Shown here one piece after another: positions 35,574-43,759 of a stretch of DNA of 64,000 nt. Location of the stretch: assembly GCF_030812595.1 (NCBI RefSeq), contig NZ_JAUSSZ010000001.1:310001-374000 (forward strand), given 5' to 3'. How positions within the stretch are numbered: the stretch's first letter is position 1; the number at the start of each line of letters is the position of its first letter. The notes below the pieces were generated by a model. It searched no databases, was not told the DNA's origin, and worked only from the letters and a program-made list of their open reading frames with translations. Both the position numbers and the translations under genes were made by a program. The DNA is from Arthrobacter bambusae. GTDB lineage: Bacteria; Actinomycetota; Actinomycetes; Actinomycetales; Micrococcaceae.

Positions 35574-36251
35574 ATGACGTTTGACGAGGTGCTTGCCGAT
35601 CTCCAAGCCCAGGCCAAGACCACAAAGCACGCCGAAACGGGCCTCTGGGTCGCGGCCCAGCTCCGCAGCCGCATCGAGGCCGGGAAGCTGAAGCCAGGCT
35701 CCAAGCTCGCGGAGGAAGCCCTTTGCGAGGCACTTGGCGTGTCCCGCAATACCCTGCGGGAGGCATTCACCGCGCTCCACGCGGAGCATATCGTCACGCG
35801 CATCCCCAACCGCGGAGTGTTCGTCGCCCATCCCACGGCTGACGACATCCGGGAGATCTACCGTGTGCGCCGCTTCCTCGAGCCGGCCGCTGTGCTGTGG
35901 TCCGGTGACGCCTCCATGGAAACCCTGGCAGGAATCATCAAGGCGGCCAGGGCCGCCGCCGTGGACGGAGATATCCCGGGAATGGCCGGTGCCAACCAGG
36001 ACTTCCACCGTGCCATCGTAGAGCGCGCCGGCAGCGAGCGGCTCAACAACCTCATGGACCAGGTACTGGCCGAAATGCGGTTGGTATTCCACTCCATGGC
36101 CGCCAACCCGGCCTTCCACGAGCCCTACGTCGAGGACAACGCGAAGATCGTGGAACTCCTCGAGGCCGGGAAGCTGGCCGCGGCAGCGGACTTCCTGGCG
36201 GGGTACCTGGACCGCGCCGAGGCGCAGCTGCTCGCCGCCGTCGAGCGTTAG
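35574..36251 (+). CDS. GntR-family transcriptional regulator, FCD type
   Basis: The product has 225 aa. The winged helix occupies residues 22-88 (LRSRIEAGKLKPGSKLAEEA, LGVSRNTLREAFTAL, NRGVFVAHP). The C-terminal FCD domain has the metal/ligand residues in a helical bundle (RRFLEPAA, NQDFHRAIVERAGS). There is no ribosome-binding site, but TATCGT ends 6 nt before ATG 35574, so the gene may be leaderless. Its position between two blocks that share a TTGTTGAACAA operator argues that it controls both. Confidence 0.93.
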   Translation: MTFDEVLADLQAQAKTTKHAETGLWVAAQLRSRIEAGKLKPGSKLAEEALCEALGVSRNTLREAFTALHAEHIVTRIPNRGVFVAHPTADDIREIYRVRRFLEPAAVLWSGDASMETLAGIIKAARAAAVDGDIPGMAGANQDFHRAIVERAGSERLNNLMDQVLAEMRLVFHSMAANPAFHEPYVEDNAKIVELLEAGKLAAAADFLAGYLDRAEAQLLAAVER

Positions 36252-36274
36252 CCAAAACTTTTCCCCGGGAGGGG

Positions 36275-36304
36275 TTGTAGGATTGTTGAACAAAACGGTA
36301 TGCT
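36275..36304 (+). promoter_or_regulatory. Promoter of DUF969/DUF979/DUF2891 operon with GntR-type operator
   Basis: TTGTAG (36275-36280) and TATGCT (36299-36304) are spaced by 18 bp. The spacer holds TTGTTGAACAA (36283-36293), a perfect inverted repeat about one G, identical in its core to the operator before pxpA. Binding there would block RNA polymerase. A leader of about 150 nt without a convincing ORF follows before the start codon at 36463. Confidence 0.65.
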
Positions 36305-36462
36305 GTAAGTCACACCGTTGTTCTGCAGCTCACTAAAACCTGCAGCTTTGACGTGACAGGGGCTCCCGCCCCTCGGCGCCGCCCAACCCTTCAACCGGGG
36401 CACGGACGCGCCGGCCCCCCACTTTCGCAGACCCGTCACGGGTCCCCTGGGAAGGGATAACC

Positions 36463-37176
36463 ATGCTTGTACTCATCGGGGTCCTCCTGGTGATCGTTGG
36501 CTTTGCCATCCGCCTGAACCCCCTGATTGTCGTCACCGTCGCCGGCATTGTCACGGCACTGCTGGGCGGCATGAACCCCGCGCAGATCCTTGACTCGTTC
36601 GGCACCGGGTTCGCCAACAGCCGCTCGGTCACCATCTTCGTTGCGGTGCTGCCGGTGGTGGGCATCATTGAGTTCTTCGGGCTCCAGGAGCAGGCCAAGA
36701 TCCTCATCGGCCGCCTCGCCAAGCTGACCGCAGGCCGCGTCCTGATCGGCTACCTGGCAGTCCGCCAGATTACCGCCGCCGTCGGCCTGAACAGCATCGG
36801 CGGCCACGCCCAGACCGTCCGCCCGCTGGTGTTCCCCATGGCAGAGGGCGCAGCGCTGCGCCGCTACGGCCATGTGCCGGAAAAGATCAGCGAGAAGATC
36901 AAGGGCCACTCCGCAGGCGCTGACAACGTGGGGGTCTTCTTCGGTGAGGACGTCTTCGTGGCCGTCGGCTCCATCCTGCTTATCACGACGTTCGTTGACA
37001 CCACCTACCACCTGCATTTGGAACCGCTCCAATTGGCGCTCTGGGCCATCCCCACTGCTATCGCCGCCTTCCTCATCCACGGCTTCAGGCTGCTGCGCCT
37101 GGACAAGCAATTGGACAAGGAATACCGCGAATACGAGCTCACCGCCCAGAAAGAATCCGCAGGAGAAGCCAAATGA
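36463..37176 (+). CDS. DUF969 family membrane protein
   Basis: The product has 237 aa with five to six hydrophobic segments. GFAIRLNPLIVVTVAGIVTA at the N-terminus, FFGLQEQAKILIGRL and the segment RQITAAVGLNSIGGHAQTVR (about 105-124) are typical of DUF969. The start is ATG 36463 behind GAAGGGAT. It always occurs with DUF979 and is thought to form a transporter with it. Its place in the 5-oxoproline regulon suggests uptake of 5-oxoproline or a related compound. The function is not established. Confidence 0.92.
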   Translation: MLVLIGVLLVIVGFAIRLNPLIVVTVAGIVTALLGGMNPAQILDSFGTGFANSRSVTIFVAVLPVVGIIEFFGLQEQAKILIGRLAKLTAGRVLIGYLAVRQITAAVGLNSIGGHAQTVRPLVFPMAEGAALRRYGHVPEKISEKIKGHSAGADNVGVFFGEDVFVAVGSILLITTFVDTTYHLHLEPLQLALWAIPTAIAAFLIHGFRLLRLDKQLDKEYREYELTAQKESAGEAK

Positions 37177-38144
37177 TCAACGTTGAAGCGGTTTACTGGC
37201 TGATCGGCATTCTCTTCGTCGCGTGGGCATCCTTGATTGCCGCCGACGCCAACCATCCCCGCCGCTGGGGCAGCTCGGCCTTCTGGGGCCTGCTGGGCCT
37301 GTGCTTCTTCTACAGCACCTGGGTCCAGGCGGGCACCGCGCCGGGCTGGATCCTGGGCATCGCCGTCCTGGTCCTGGTGGTCCTTGCCTCCACCGGCCTG
37401 CTGGGCCACGGCAAACACCGCACCACCACCGGCCCGGAGCGGGAGGCGTTCGCCAAGCGCTTCGGCAACAAGCTCTTCATCCCCGCCCTTACGCTTCCCC
37501 TGGTCACGGTGATCCTGGTGCTGGCAGCGCCGGTGCTGGTGATCGGCCGCACGCCGCTGCTCGATCCCAAGAACACCACGCTGGTGGCCCTGGCCATCGG
37601 TGCCGTGGCGGCCGTCGTCGTCGCCCTTTTGATCCTCAAGCCCAAGAACCCGGCGACGCCCATTTTCGAAAGCCGCCGCATCCTTGAATCGATCGGCTGG
37701 GCCGCGCTGCTGCCGCAGATGCTCACGACGCTCGGCATCCTCTTCACCAAGGCCGGTGTGGGCACCGCGGTGGGCACGCTCGCCTCCGGGCTGCTTCCCA
37801 AGGGCTCGCTGATCGCCGGCGTGATCGTGTACTGCGTGGGCATGTTCCTGTTCACCGTGCTCATGGGCAACGGGTTCGCCGCGTTCCCCATCATGACGGC
37901 CGCAATCGGCTGGCCCGTCCTGGTGCAGGGATTCCATGGCGACCCGGCCATCGTCTTCGCCATCGGCATGCTCGCCGGCTTCTGCGGGACACTCTGCACC
38001 CCCATGGCGGCCAACTTCAACCTGGTGCCGTCCGCGCTGCTGGAAATGGAGAACAAGTACGGCGTCATCACGGCGCAGGTGGGCACCGCAATCCCGCTGC
38101 TGGCAGTCAACATCGGGCTGATGTACTTCCTCGCCTTTCACTAA
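37173..38144 (+). CDS. DUF979 family membrane protein
   Basis: The product has 323 aa with about nine hydrophobic segments. ATG 37173 overlaps the DUF969 stop by 4 nt. Recognisable stretches are VYWLIGILFVAWASLIAADA, GWAALLPQMLTTLGILFTKA (about 180) and LMGNGFAAFPIMTAAIGWPV (about 232), followed by MLAGFCGTLCTPMAANFN. Together with DUF969 it resembles a split permease. The substrate is unknown; 5-oxoproline is inferred from the operon. Confidence 0.92.
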   Translation: MINVEAVYWLIGILFVAWASLIAADANHPRRWGSSAFWGLLGLCFFYSTWVQAGTAPGWILGIAVLVLVVLASTGLLGHGKHRTTTGPEREAFAKRFGNKLFIPALTLPLVTVILVLAAPVLVIGRTPLLDPKNTTLVALAIGAVAAVVVALLILKPKNPATPIFESRRILESIGWAALLPQMLTTLGILFTKAGVGTAVGTLASGLLPKGSLIAGVIVYCVGMFLFTVLMGNGFAAFPIMTAAIGWPVLVQGFHGDPAIVFAIGMLAGFCGTLCTPMAANFNLVPSALLEMENKYGVITAQVGTAIPLLAVNIGLMYFLAFH

Positions 38145-38163
38145 ACCCCCGCAAAGGAGCACC

Positions 38164-39246
38164 ATGGACAACGATTTTCGCGCACAGGCGGCACCGGGAT
38201 ACGCTGCCGTGGTGCTGGGCAACCTTTCCGAGCCCTTCCCGCACTCGGCCCACCACACCCAGGTTTCCGCTAACGACCGGCCCTCTCCGGAGCAGATCCA
38301 CCCCGCGTTCTATACCTCCTTCGACTGGCACTCCTGCGTGCACATGCACTGGCTCGGAGTGAGCCTGCTCGGCGGTGCTTCCGCCTCGGCTTTGGAAGGA
38401 GCGTCCGACGGCGGCACAAAGGTTTGGGTGGAGGGCCCCACGGCTGCGTCGTTGCGGGAAGCGCTGGACGCCAACCTGACCACGGCCAAGCTGGCGGTGG
38501 AGCGCGACTACCTGCTGGCCAACCCGTCCTGGGAGCGCCCGTACGGGTGGGCATGGCTCATGCGGCTGGCGGCAACGTGTTCCGCCTCGGATGATCCGCA
38601 GATCCGGAAATGGGGTACCGCGCTGGAGCCCCTGGTCGATGCTGGGGCGGAGCTCAGCGTGGCATGGCTGGCCAAGGCGCAGTATCCCGTCCGGCACGGC
38701 CTGCACACCAACGCGGCCTTCGGAGTGGGGTACATGCTGGATGCCTTCCAGTCACTGGGCCGGGATGATGCAGCCAAGGCATGCGAAGAAGCTGCGCGCG
38801 GGTGGTTTGGCAACGACCGCGGTTGGCCCGGCGACTGGGAGCTCAGCGGCCAGGACTTCCTCTCCGCTGGACTGAGCGAGGCGGACCTGATGCGCCGGAT
38901 TCTGTCCGCCGACGAGTTCGCTGCCTGGTTCGCCGGGCTCCTGCCGGGACTCTCAGCGGAGTCGCGGATCCTGCAGCCCGTCAGTGTGACGGACGAGACC
39001 GACGGGTACCTGGTGCACCTGCATGGGCTGAATCTGACCCGCGCCGGGCAGCTCGCCCGCATCATTGCGACGCTTCGCGGATCCGGCAGTGCCGAGGCTT
39101 CCGCTGCTACTGCTGTGCTTGGTCAGGCACTTGATCCGATGCTCAAGGCCGGGCTTCGCGGGCTGGAGAGCGGCGACTTCATGTCCACGCACTGGCTCGC
39201 CAGCTTCGCATGGGACGCGCTGGAATCAGTGGCGGCGCTGGGCTGA
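38164..39246 (+). CDS. DUF2891 family protein
   Basis: The product has 360 aa and is soluble. The start is ATG 38164 behind AAAGGAG. HPAFYTSFDWHSCVHMHWL (about residues 44-62), RPYGWAWLMRLA and RHGLHTNAAFGVGYMLDAF are typical of DUF2891, an alpha-helical toroid-like fold related to glycan- or amide-processing enzymes. The His/Trp/Asp-rich motif could be catalytic. No reaction is known. It closes the GntR-controlled operon and may process the transported compound or a precursor. Confidence 0.92.
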   Translation: MDNDFRAQAAPGYAAVVLGNLSEPFPHSAHHTQVSANDRPSPEQIHPAFYTSFDWHSCVHMHWLGVSLLGGASASALEGASDGGTKVWVEGPTAASLREALDANLTTAKLAVERDYLLANPSWERPYGWAWLMRLAATCSASDDPQIRKWGTALEPLVDAGAELSVAWLAKAQYPVRHGLHTNAAFGVGYMLDAFQSLGRDDAAKACEEAARGWFGNDRGWPGDWELSGQDFLSAGLSEADLMRRILSADEFAAWFAGLLPGLSAESRILQPVSVTDETDGYLVHLHGLNLTRAGQLARIIATLRGSGSAEASAATAVLGQALDPMLKAGLRGLESGDFMSTHWLASFAWDALESVAALG

Positions 39247-39459
39247 TCCATCTGTCAGCGGCACGAGGCAAGCGGTAATCCCGGCTGCCTCGCCAAGCGC
39301 CGCTGCTGTCGTCAGGACACTGGCCCCCGAATAGTAAGTAGGCTGAGTGTTTCCGCCCGTAGGGCCGCCAAAAATCAAGTACCCGGCACTCGTGTCCCTA
39401 CTTGCCCGTGGGCTGTTGGCTCTAACCAGGAACCTTTGAGCCTTCGGGGAGGACATGGG

Positions 39460-40110
39460 ATGGATGCTGGAGTGCCGTCACGGGAGGCTCCGCTGACTTT
39501 GCGGCAAGCAGCCACGCGGGCAGGGCTGGATGTGAAGTCCTTCAAGGTCCTCGCCGACGCCCTCAACGGTACGGCTGCTGATCTGCGTCTGGCCGGGAAC
39601 CGGGGCGCGGCCCGGTACGATCCGGTCCGGCTCCGCGACTGGCTTGCGCGACGGAGCGTGGCCGACGAGTCCCCGTTGACGGTTCGGATCAGGGCCAGTT
39701 GGGACGGTGCGCAGTGGACGGTCCGCGACATGGAGAGGCCCGTGAGTGTCACTGGACCGCGCCTGATGGCTGCGCAACGGTCCTTGGCGGAGCAGCTAGC
39801 CGAGGTTCTGCAGGTAGGAGGCGAGCGGCTGGTTTTCGACGTCGCGTACGAAGCCGACCGCCCGGGCATCCTCTCCTGGGTGCGGGCCGAGTCCTTGAAG
39901 GTCCGGGCCGACGAGCTGTTGAATGAGGCCGGGCGACGGCGCGTGGAAGCGGTCCTTGGACTGATGGCTGAAGGGGTTACCCCGCCGGAAATCGCAGAGG
40001 TGTTCGGAGTGTCGTACCAGCGCATCCAGAAGATCCTGGCCGGCGCAAGAGACGAAAGAGTCTACAGCTCAGGCACCGGGCCGAGGGCCAAAGCCCAACA
40101 AGCGCGGTGA
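39460..40110 (+). CDS. Hypothetical protein with two helix-turn-helix-like segments
   Basis: The product has 216 aa from ATG 39460, with GGAGG 7 nt upstream. An N-terminal excisionase-like segment (TLRQAATRAGLDVKSFKVLA, then YDPVRLRDWLARR) and a C-terminal HTH (GVTPPEIAEVFGVSYQRIQK, about residues 174-193) flank a middle beta-rich region (LTVRIRASWDGAQWTVRDME). I do not recognise the family. A small DNA-binding regulator or antitoxin-like role is possible. It converges with the decayed SDR gene. Confidence 0.78.
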   Translation: MDAGVPSREAPLTLRQAATRAGLDVKSFKVLADALNGTAADLRLAGNRGAARYDPVRLRDWLARRSVADESPLTVRIRASWDGAQWTVRDMERPVSVTGPRLMAAQRSLAEQLAEVLQVGGERLVFDVAYEADRPGILSWVRAESLKVRADELLNEAGRRRVEAVLGLMAEGVTPPEIAEVFGVSYQRIQKILAGARDERVYSSGTGPRAKAQQAR

Positions 40111-40121
40111 CGGTGCCGCGC
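40102..40121. terminator. Short GC-rich hairpin between convergent genes
   Basis: GCGCGG (40102-40107) pairs with CCGCGC (40116-40121) across 8 nt, overlapping the stop codon of the gene at 39460. It lies between convergent reading frames. The stem is short and lacks a U-tract. Confidence 0.3.
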
Positions 40122-40132
40122 CTGGACCACCG

Positions 40133-40640
40133 TCAGGCATCGAAGTCGGTGCTGCGGCTGAGCGGCTCCCAGGTGTCGGCGTCCGCCCGCAACGCGTCCC
40201 GTGCAGCACGGAAAGCGTTCGAGGCGTCGTTTCCGAGCAGCAACAGGTAGGGGGCGTCCTCGGACTCGACGACCTTGATGAGCGCTGCAGCCGCCTTCGC
40301 GGGGTCGCCATTCTGGGTGCCGTGCACCGTGTCGTGTTCCTTGCGGCGCTTTCCGGCTGTTTCGGCGTAGTCGGCGATCGGTTCGGCGGCCTGGGTGAGG
40401 GAGCGGCCGGCGAAGTCGGTGCGGAACGCGCCGGGCTCGACGGCGATCGCGCGGATGCCCAAAGGTGCGACCTCTTTGCGCAGCGACAATGTGAGCGCCT
40501 CGATCGCGGCTTTCACCGCGGAGTAGTAGCCGGAGCCTTCCGGGCAAATGCGGGCGCCAATGGAGGACAGGTTGACGATCGTCCCGGAGCGACGGGCGCG
40601 CATTCCCGGCAGCACGGCCTTGATGGTGCGGTCATGAAAC
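40133..40640 (-). pseudogene. 5'-truncated short-chain dehydrogenase/reductase
   Basis: The frame encodes the C-terminal two thirds of a classical SDR: KAVLPGMRARRSGTIVNLSS, YYSAVKAAIEALTLSL (catalytic Tyr and Lys) and IAVEPGAFRTDFAGRSL. The Rossmann glycine motif and NNAG segment are missing. Similarity ends at about 40635, where the frame runs into unrelated sequence. The first usable start (about 40615) leaves only about 160 residues. Nearby is a frameshifted regulator fragment, so the whole patch looks like deletion scar tissue. Confidence 0.75.
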
Positions 40641-40662
40641 TTCTCCTTCCTGATCGGATCGA

Positions 40663-41011
40663 TTAGCTATCTTGCTGGAGCGCGCGCTTCCGCGCGCGCC
40701 GGTACTCTTCGTTCGTGACGTGCTCGCCCCAGGTGACGGTCGCGCCGTCGTTCTCGGGGAGCCGTTCGGAGAGGGCGAGGTGGGCGTCCAGGAATGCCTG
40801 CAGCGAGGGCCTCACGCCGCTAGCCGTCGGTGCGCGCACAGATGCCTGAGGCCGGACCGGTGACAGGGCTGCCGTCCGGGCGAGATCGTGCAAGATGCTG
40901 CGTCTCCGCCTCGTCCAACCGCAGGACCCGTGCAACCGCATCCAGGATCTCGGCTGAAACGCCTGCGAAACAGGAACCATCAGTTAGTGGATAACCGGCC
41001 ACCCCGCGCAA
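40663..41011 (-). pseudogene. Frameshifted remnant of an MmyB-like XRE transcriptional regulator
   Basis: One frame reads GVSAEILDAVARVLRLDEAE, the end of the HTH domain in MmyB-type regulators. After a 1-nt insertion at about 40888-40893 the adjacent frame continues with HDLARTAALSPVR and GVRPSLQAFLD, the usual next segment. The ligand-binding domain is then missing and replaced by unrelated residues (LPENDGATVTWGEHVTNEEY). MmyB-type regulators are commonly encoded beside SDR genes, matching the neighbouring SDR remnant. Confidence 0.65.
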
Positions 41012-41073
41012 ACCCCGATGCGGCCGAACCGGAATGTCCGACGAGATAGCTGGCAGCGCGCCGAGGCTGTCGC

Positions 41074-41916
41074 TCAGCCGATGCCTACTTCCAGGGCCTC
41101 CTGTGCGATCCGGGCGGGCCGTCCGGACATCCGGCGCTCAAGATACCGGGCCAGATGGGAAATCAGGACATTGGTGACCACATAGACCGCCGCGATAATC
41201 AGGTACGTCTGGATCAGGTGGTTGGTGTAGGCGGTGAGATTATTGGAGGTCTTCATCAGTTCCGGATAGCTGACGGCGTAGCCCAGGGTGGTGTCTTTGA
41301 GCAGCACCACCAGCTGCGCCACCATGGACGGGACCACAATCCTGACGGCTTGGGGAAGAACGATGCTGCGCATGAGCTGGCTCTGGGACAGGCCCACGCT
41401 CATTCCAGCTTCGCTCTGGCCGGCCGGGAGCGCAATGATCCCGGCCCGGAAGATCTCGGCCATAACCGCAGAACTGCACAGCGTGATCGGGATGACGAGC
41501 TTCCAGAAGATATCCGGGTTGATCCCGTATTGGGGAAGGCCACTGACAAAGATGTAGACCACCAGGAGCAGCGGTACCGAGCGGAAGAATTCGATCCACC
41601 CTGTGGAAAGTCGCCGAAGTGGCGTGCGCGACGACAGCCTGCCGAGCGCGAGGAGCAGCCCAAGGGGCAGCGCAAGAACTGCGGACGCAGCCGCAGCGGC
41701 CACGGTATTGCCGAGCCCGGCGAGCAGGAAGAGCAGGTACGGTCCCTGCGTGAATTCAGCCCAGCGGTCGGCGGCAAGCTGCCCCGCCTGGCCGAAACGC
41801 AGCAGCACCGCCCACACGAGGCAGGCGATAACAACAAGGCTCAGCACCGTGAGGATGCGGATCCGCCGCCGTGCCCTCGGGCCGGCCGCGTCGAAGAGAC
41901 TGTCTTGGGTGCTCAT
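41074..41916 (-). CDS. Polar amino acid ABC transporter permease (GluD-like)
   Basis: The product has 280 aa from ATG 41916 (AAAGGAT upstream). It has five to six membrane helices. The ABC permease loop is EAGMSVGLSQSQLMRSIVLPQAV (here EAGMSVGLSQ and LMRSIVLPQA, about 184-206), with LLLVVYIFVSGLPQYG before it. It forms the inner-membrane channel with the permease at 41930-42577 for the binding protein at 42588-43568. The ATPase subunit is not encoded nearby. Confidence 0.93.
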   Translation of the reverse strand: MSTQDSLFDAAGPRARRRIRILTVLSLVVIACLVWAVLLRFGQAGQLAADRWAEFTQGPYLLFLLAGLGNTVAAAAASAVLALPLGLLLALGRLSSRTPLRRLSTGWIEFFRSVPLLLVVYIFVSGLPQYGINPDIFWKLVIPITLCSSAVMAEIFRAGIIALPAGQSEAGMSVGLSQSQLMRSIVLPQAVRIVVPSMVAQLVVLLKDTTLGYAVSYPELMKTSNNLTAYTNHLIQTYLIIAAVYVVTNVLISHLARYLERRMSGRPARIAQEALEVGIG

Positions 41917-41929
41917 GGCTGGAATCCTT

Positions 41930-42577
41930 TCATCGCCGAACCCGCAGCCGTTGTTCCAGCCGGGCTCCCAGACCACCGGCCAGCAGGGAAATGACCACAT
42001 AGGCGACGGCGGCCAGGAGATACGTGGTCAGCCCGAGCGCCGCTTCGTTGTTGATCTCCGAAACCTGGAGGGTCAGGTCCTTCACCCCTATGACGCCAGC
42101 AAGGGATGAGCTGAGAAGGATGCCGATGAACACATTGACGATCGGCTGGATCACGCTGCGGAAGGCCTGGGGAAACAGCACGAAGCGGAGCACTCCGAAG
42201 AAGTCCAGGCCGATGGAGCGGGCGGCCTCGACCTGGCCCACCGACACCGCATTGATGCCGGTCCTGATGGCTTCACAAGTGAACGCGGCCCCCAGCAGGA
42301 TCATGGAGAGAGCCGCGCAGGTGAACAGATCGAACGTGATTCCAATGTCCGGGAGGCCGAAGGTCACCACCACCAAGAGACTGATTAGTGGAATGTTGAC
42401 GAAAAGTTCCACGTACAGCCGCCCGAACGCACGGAGCGGCAGGATGGGGCTGACGCGGCATGCGGCGATTGCCGTACCGACGACCAGCGAACCGAGGAAA
42501 GCGACGGCGGTCAGGCGCACCGTCATCCAGAGTCCGGCCAGCAGGTCACCAAGGTACGTGGTGAACAACTGATCCAT
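41930..42577 (-). CDS. Polar amino acid ABC transporter permease (GluC-like)
   Basis: The product has 215 aa from ATG 42577, 11 nt after the end of the binding-protein gene. VEAARSIGLDFFGVLRFVLF (about 121-140) followed by PQAFRSVIQPIVNVFIGILL is the coupling-helix region typical of glutamate/glutamine-type permeases. The N-terminal LAGLWMTVRLTAVAFLGSLV is helix 1. It sits 13 bp upstream of the second permease in the same operon. Confidence 0.93.
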   Translation of the reverse strand: MDQLFTTYLGDLLAGLWMTVRLTAVAFLGSLVVGTAIAACRVSPILPLRAFGRLYVELFVNIPLISLLVVVTFGLPDIGITFDLFTCAALSMILLGAAFTCEAIRTGINAVSVGQVEAARSIGLDFFGVLRFVLFPQAFRSVIQPIVNVFIGILLSSSLAGVIGVKDLTLQVSEINNEAALGLTTYLLAAVAYVVISLLAGGLGARLEQRLRVRR

Positions 42578-42587
42578 TGGCGAGGCC

Positions 42588-43568
42588 TCAGGCGCCGATG
42601 GCAGGTGGTTTCGGGGGATCTGTCTTGAGCACTTGGCCCACGGTGGCTTTCCACAAGGCATCCCAGGAGCCGTCGGACTCTACAATTTTCAGCCATGCGT
42701 TGACGAACGCAAGCGCGTCCGTACCCTTGTGCAGCCCTATGCCGTATTTGTCGCTGTTGCCAAAGGTGTCGCCTACGATTTTCACGTCCTTGTTCTTGGC
42801 AGCATCAGACAGCAGGATGGACTGGTCGATGACGTAAGCCTCCACCCGGCCTTGCTGGACCGCCGCCAGGCACTTGGGGTTGTCGTCGAAGGTCTGGACG
42901 TTGGCCTGCGGGGCCACGTCCTTAAGGAGGGTAACGCCGGTGGACGCGCTCTCGGTTGCTACCGTTTTGCCAGCCAGGTCCGCCACAGACTTGATGGAGG
43001 TGTTGTCCGCCTTGACCAAGATGGCCGACTTGGACTCATAGTACGGGCCGGCGAAGTCCACCTTCTCGGCACGCTTGGGCGTTATGGAGTAGGTGGCAAA
43101 GATAACGTCCACCGAATTGTTCTGCAGCACCGTCTCTCGCGTGTCCACGGTGACCTGGGAGAGGTTCTCCTTGGGCTCACCGATGATGTACTTGGCGAGC
43201 AGCTGTGACAGGCCGGCATCAAAACCGGCCACCTTTCCCGTGGCGGGGTCCCGCAAGGAAAAGAGCACGGATGTATCTGTGCCGCCCCGCATTAGCTGGC
43301 CCTTGGCCTTGATGGCCTTGGCCCAGGCGCTGGCCTGCACTATTGAATCCGGGGCGACGGCGCCTTTGGCCAGCACGGCGTCGAAGGCGGCCAGATCGAT
43401 GACGGAACCGCTTCCCGCCACGCTGGACCCGGCAGAGCCCGACGGCGCCGGAAGCGTCGGCGTGCCGCCGCAGCCGGCCAGGGCACCGGCACCGAGGGCG
43501 CCCAGTCCGAGGGTAAGCGCCCCACGTCGGCTCAACAGCCCTGAGGAAAACATCGCATCTTCTGGCAT
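42588..43568 (-). CDS. Glutamate-type ABC transporter substrate-binding lipoprotein (GluB-like)
   Basis: The product has 326 aa. A lipoprotein signal with an RR pair (SRRGALTLGLGALGAGALAG followed by Cys at about 33) is followed by a Ser/Gly-rich linker. The family 3 binding domain has DTRETVLQNNSVDVIFATYS (about 143-162), KVDFAGPYYESKSAILVKA and a closing KYGIGLHKG. It should bind an acidic or polar amino acid outside the membrane. The start lies downstream of an AT-rich promoter region (43570-43690). It is the first gene of a three-gene operon. Confidence 0.93.
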   Translation of the reverse strand: MPEDAMFSSGLLSRRGALTLGLGALGAGALAGCGGTPTLPAPSGSAGSSVAGSGSVIDLAAFDAVLAKGAVAPDSIVQASAWAKAIKAKGQLMRGGTDTSVLFSLRDPATGKVAGFDAGLSQLLAKYIIGEPKENLSQVTVDTRETVLQNNSVDVIFATYSITPKRAEKVDFAGPYYESKSAILVKADNTSIKSVADLAGKTVATESASTGVTLLKDVAPQANVQTFDDNPKCLAAVQQGRVEAYVIDQSILLSDAAKNKDVKIVGDTFGNSDKYGIGLHKGTDALAFVNAWLKIVESDGSWDALWKATVGQVLKTDPPKPPAIGA

Positions 43569-43759
43569 TTATTGGTCCTCTCGTGGCCGGTGACACCCAT
43601 CCGGCCACCGTCGTCGGTTCAAAGCTATGCCTCAATCCCCACTGAAATCACGAACGCCACAAAAAACAAGCCCGCATATTAACAATTAGCCGAGGAGGGC
43701 GTTGAGACGGTCAGCCGACGGTCCTCCCTGGGGATGCGGCGCGTGTATAAGATGACCCC

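Noticed and set aside
32125..35848. Minus-strand open frames of 574 and 654 codons opposite pxpBC and the biotin carboxylase
   Set aside because: Codon-bias shadows of well-conserved genes; composition is Gly/Arg/His-rich and no family features are present.
39226..39456. Minus-strand frame of 76 codons after the DUF2891 gene
   Set aside because: No ribosome-binding site, overlaps the DUF2891 3' end and the upstream region of the next gene; no similarity recognised.
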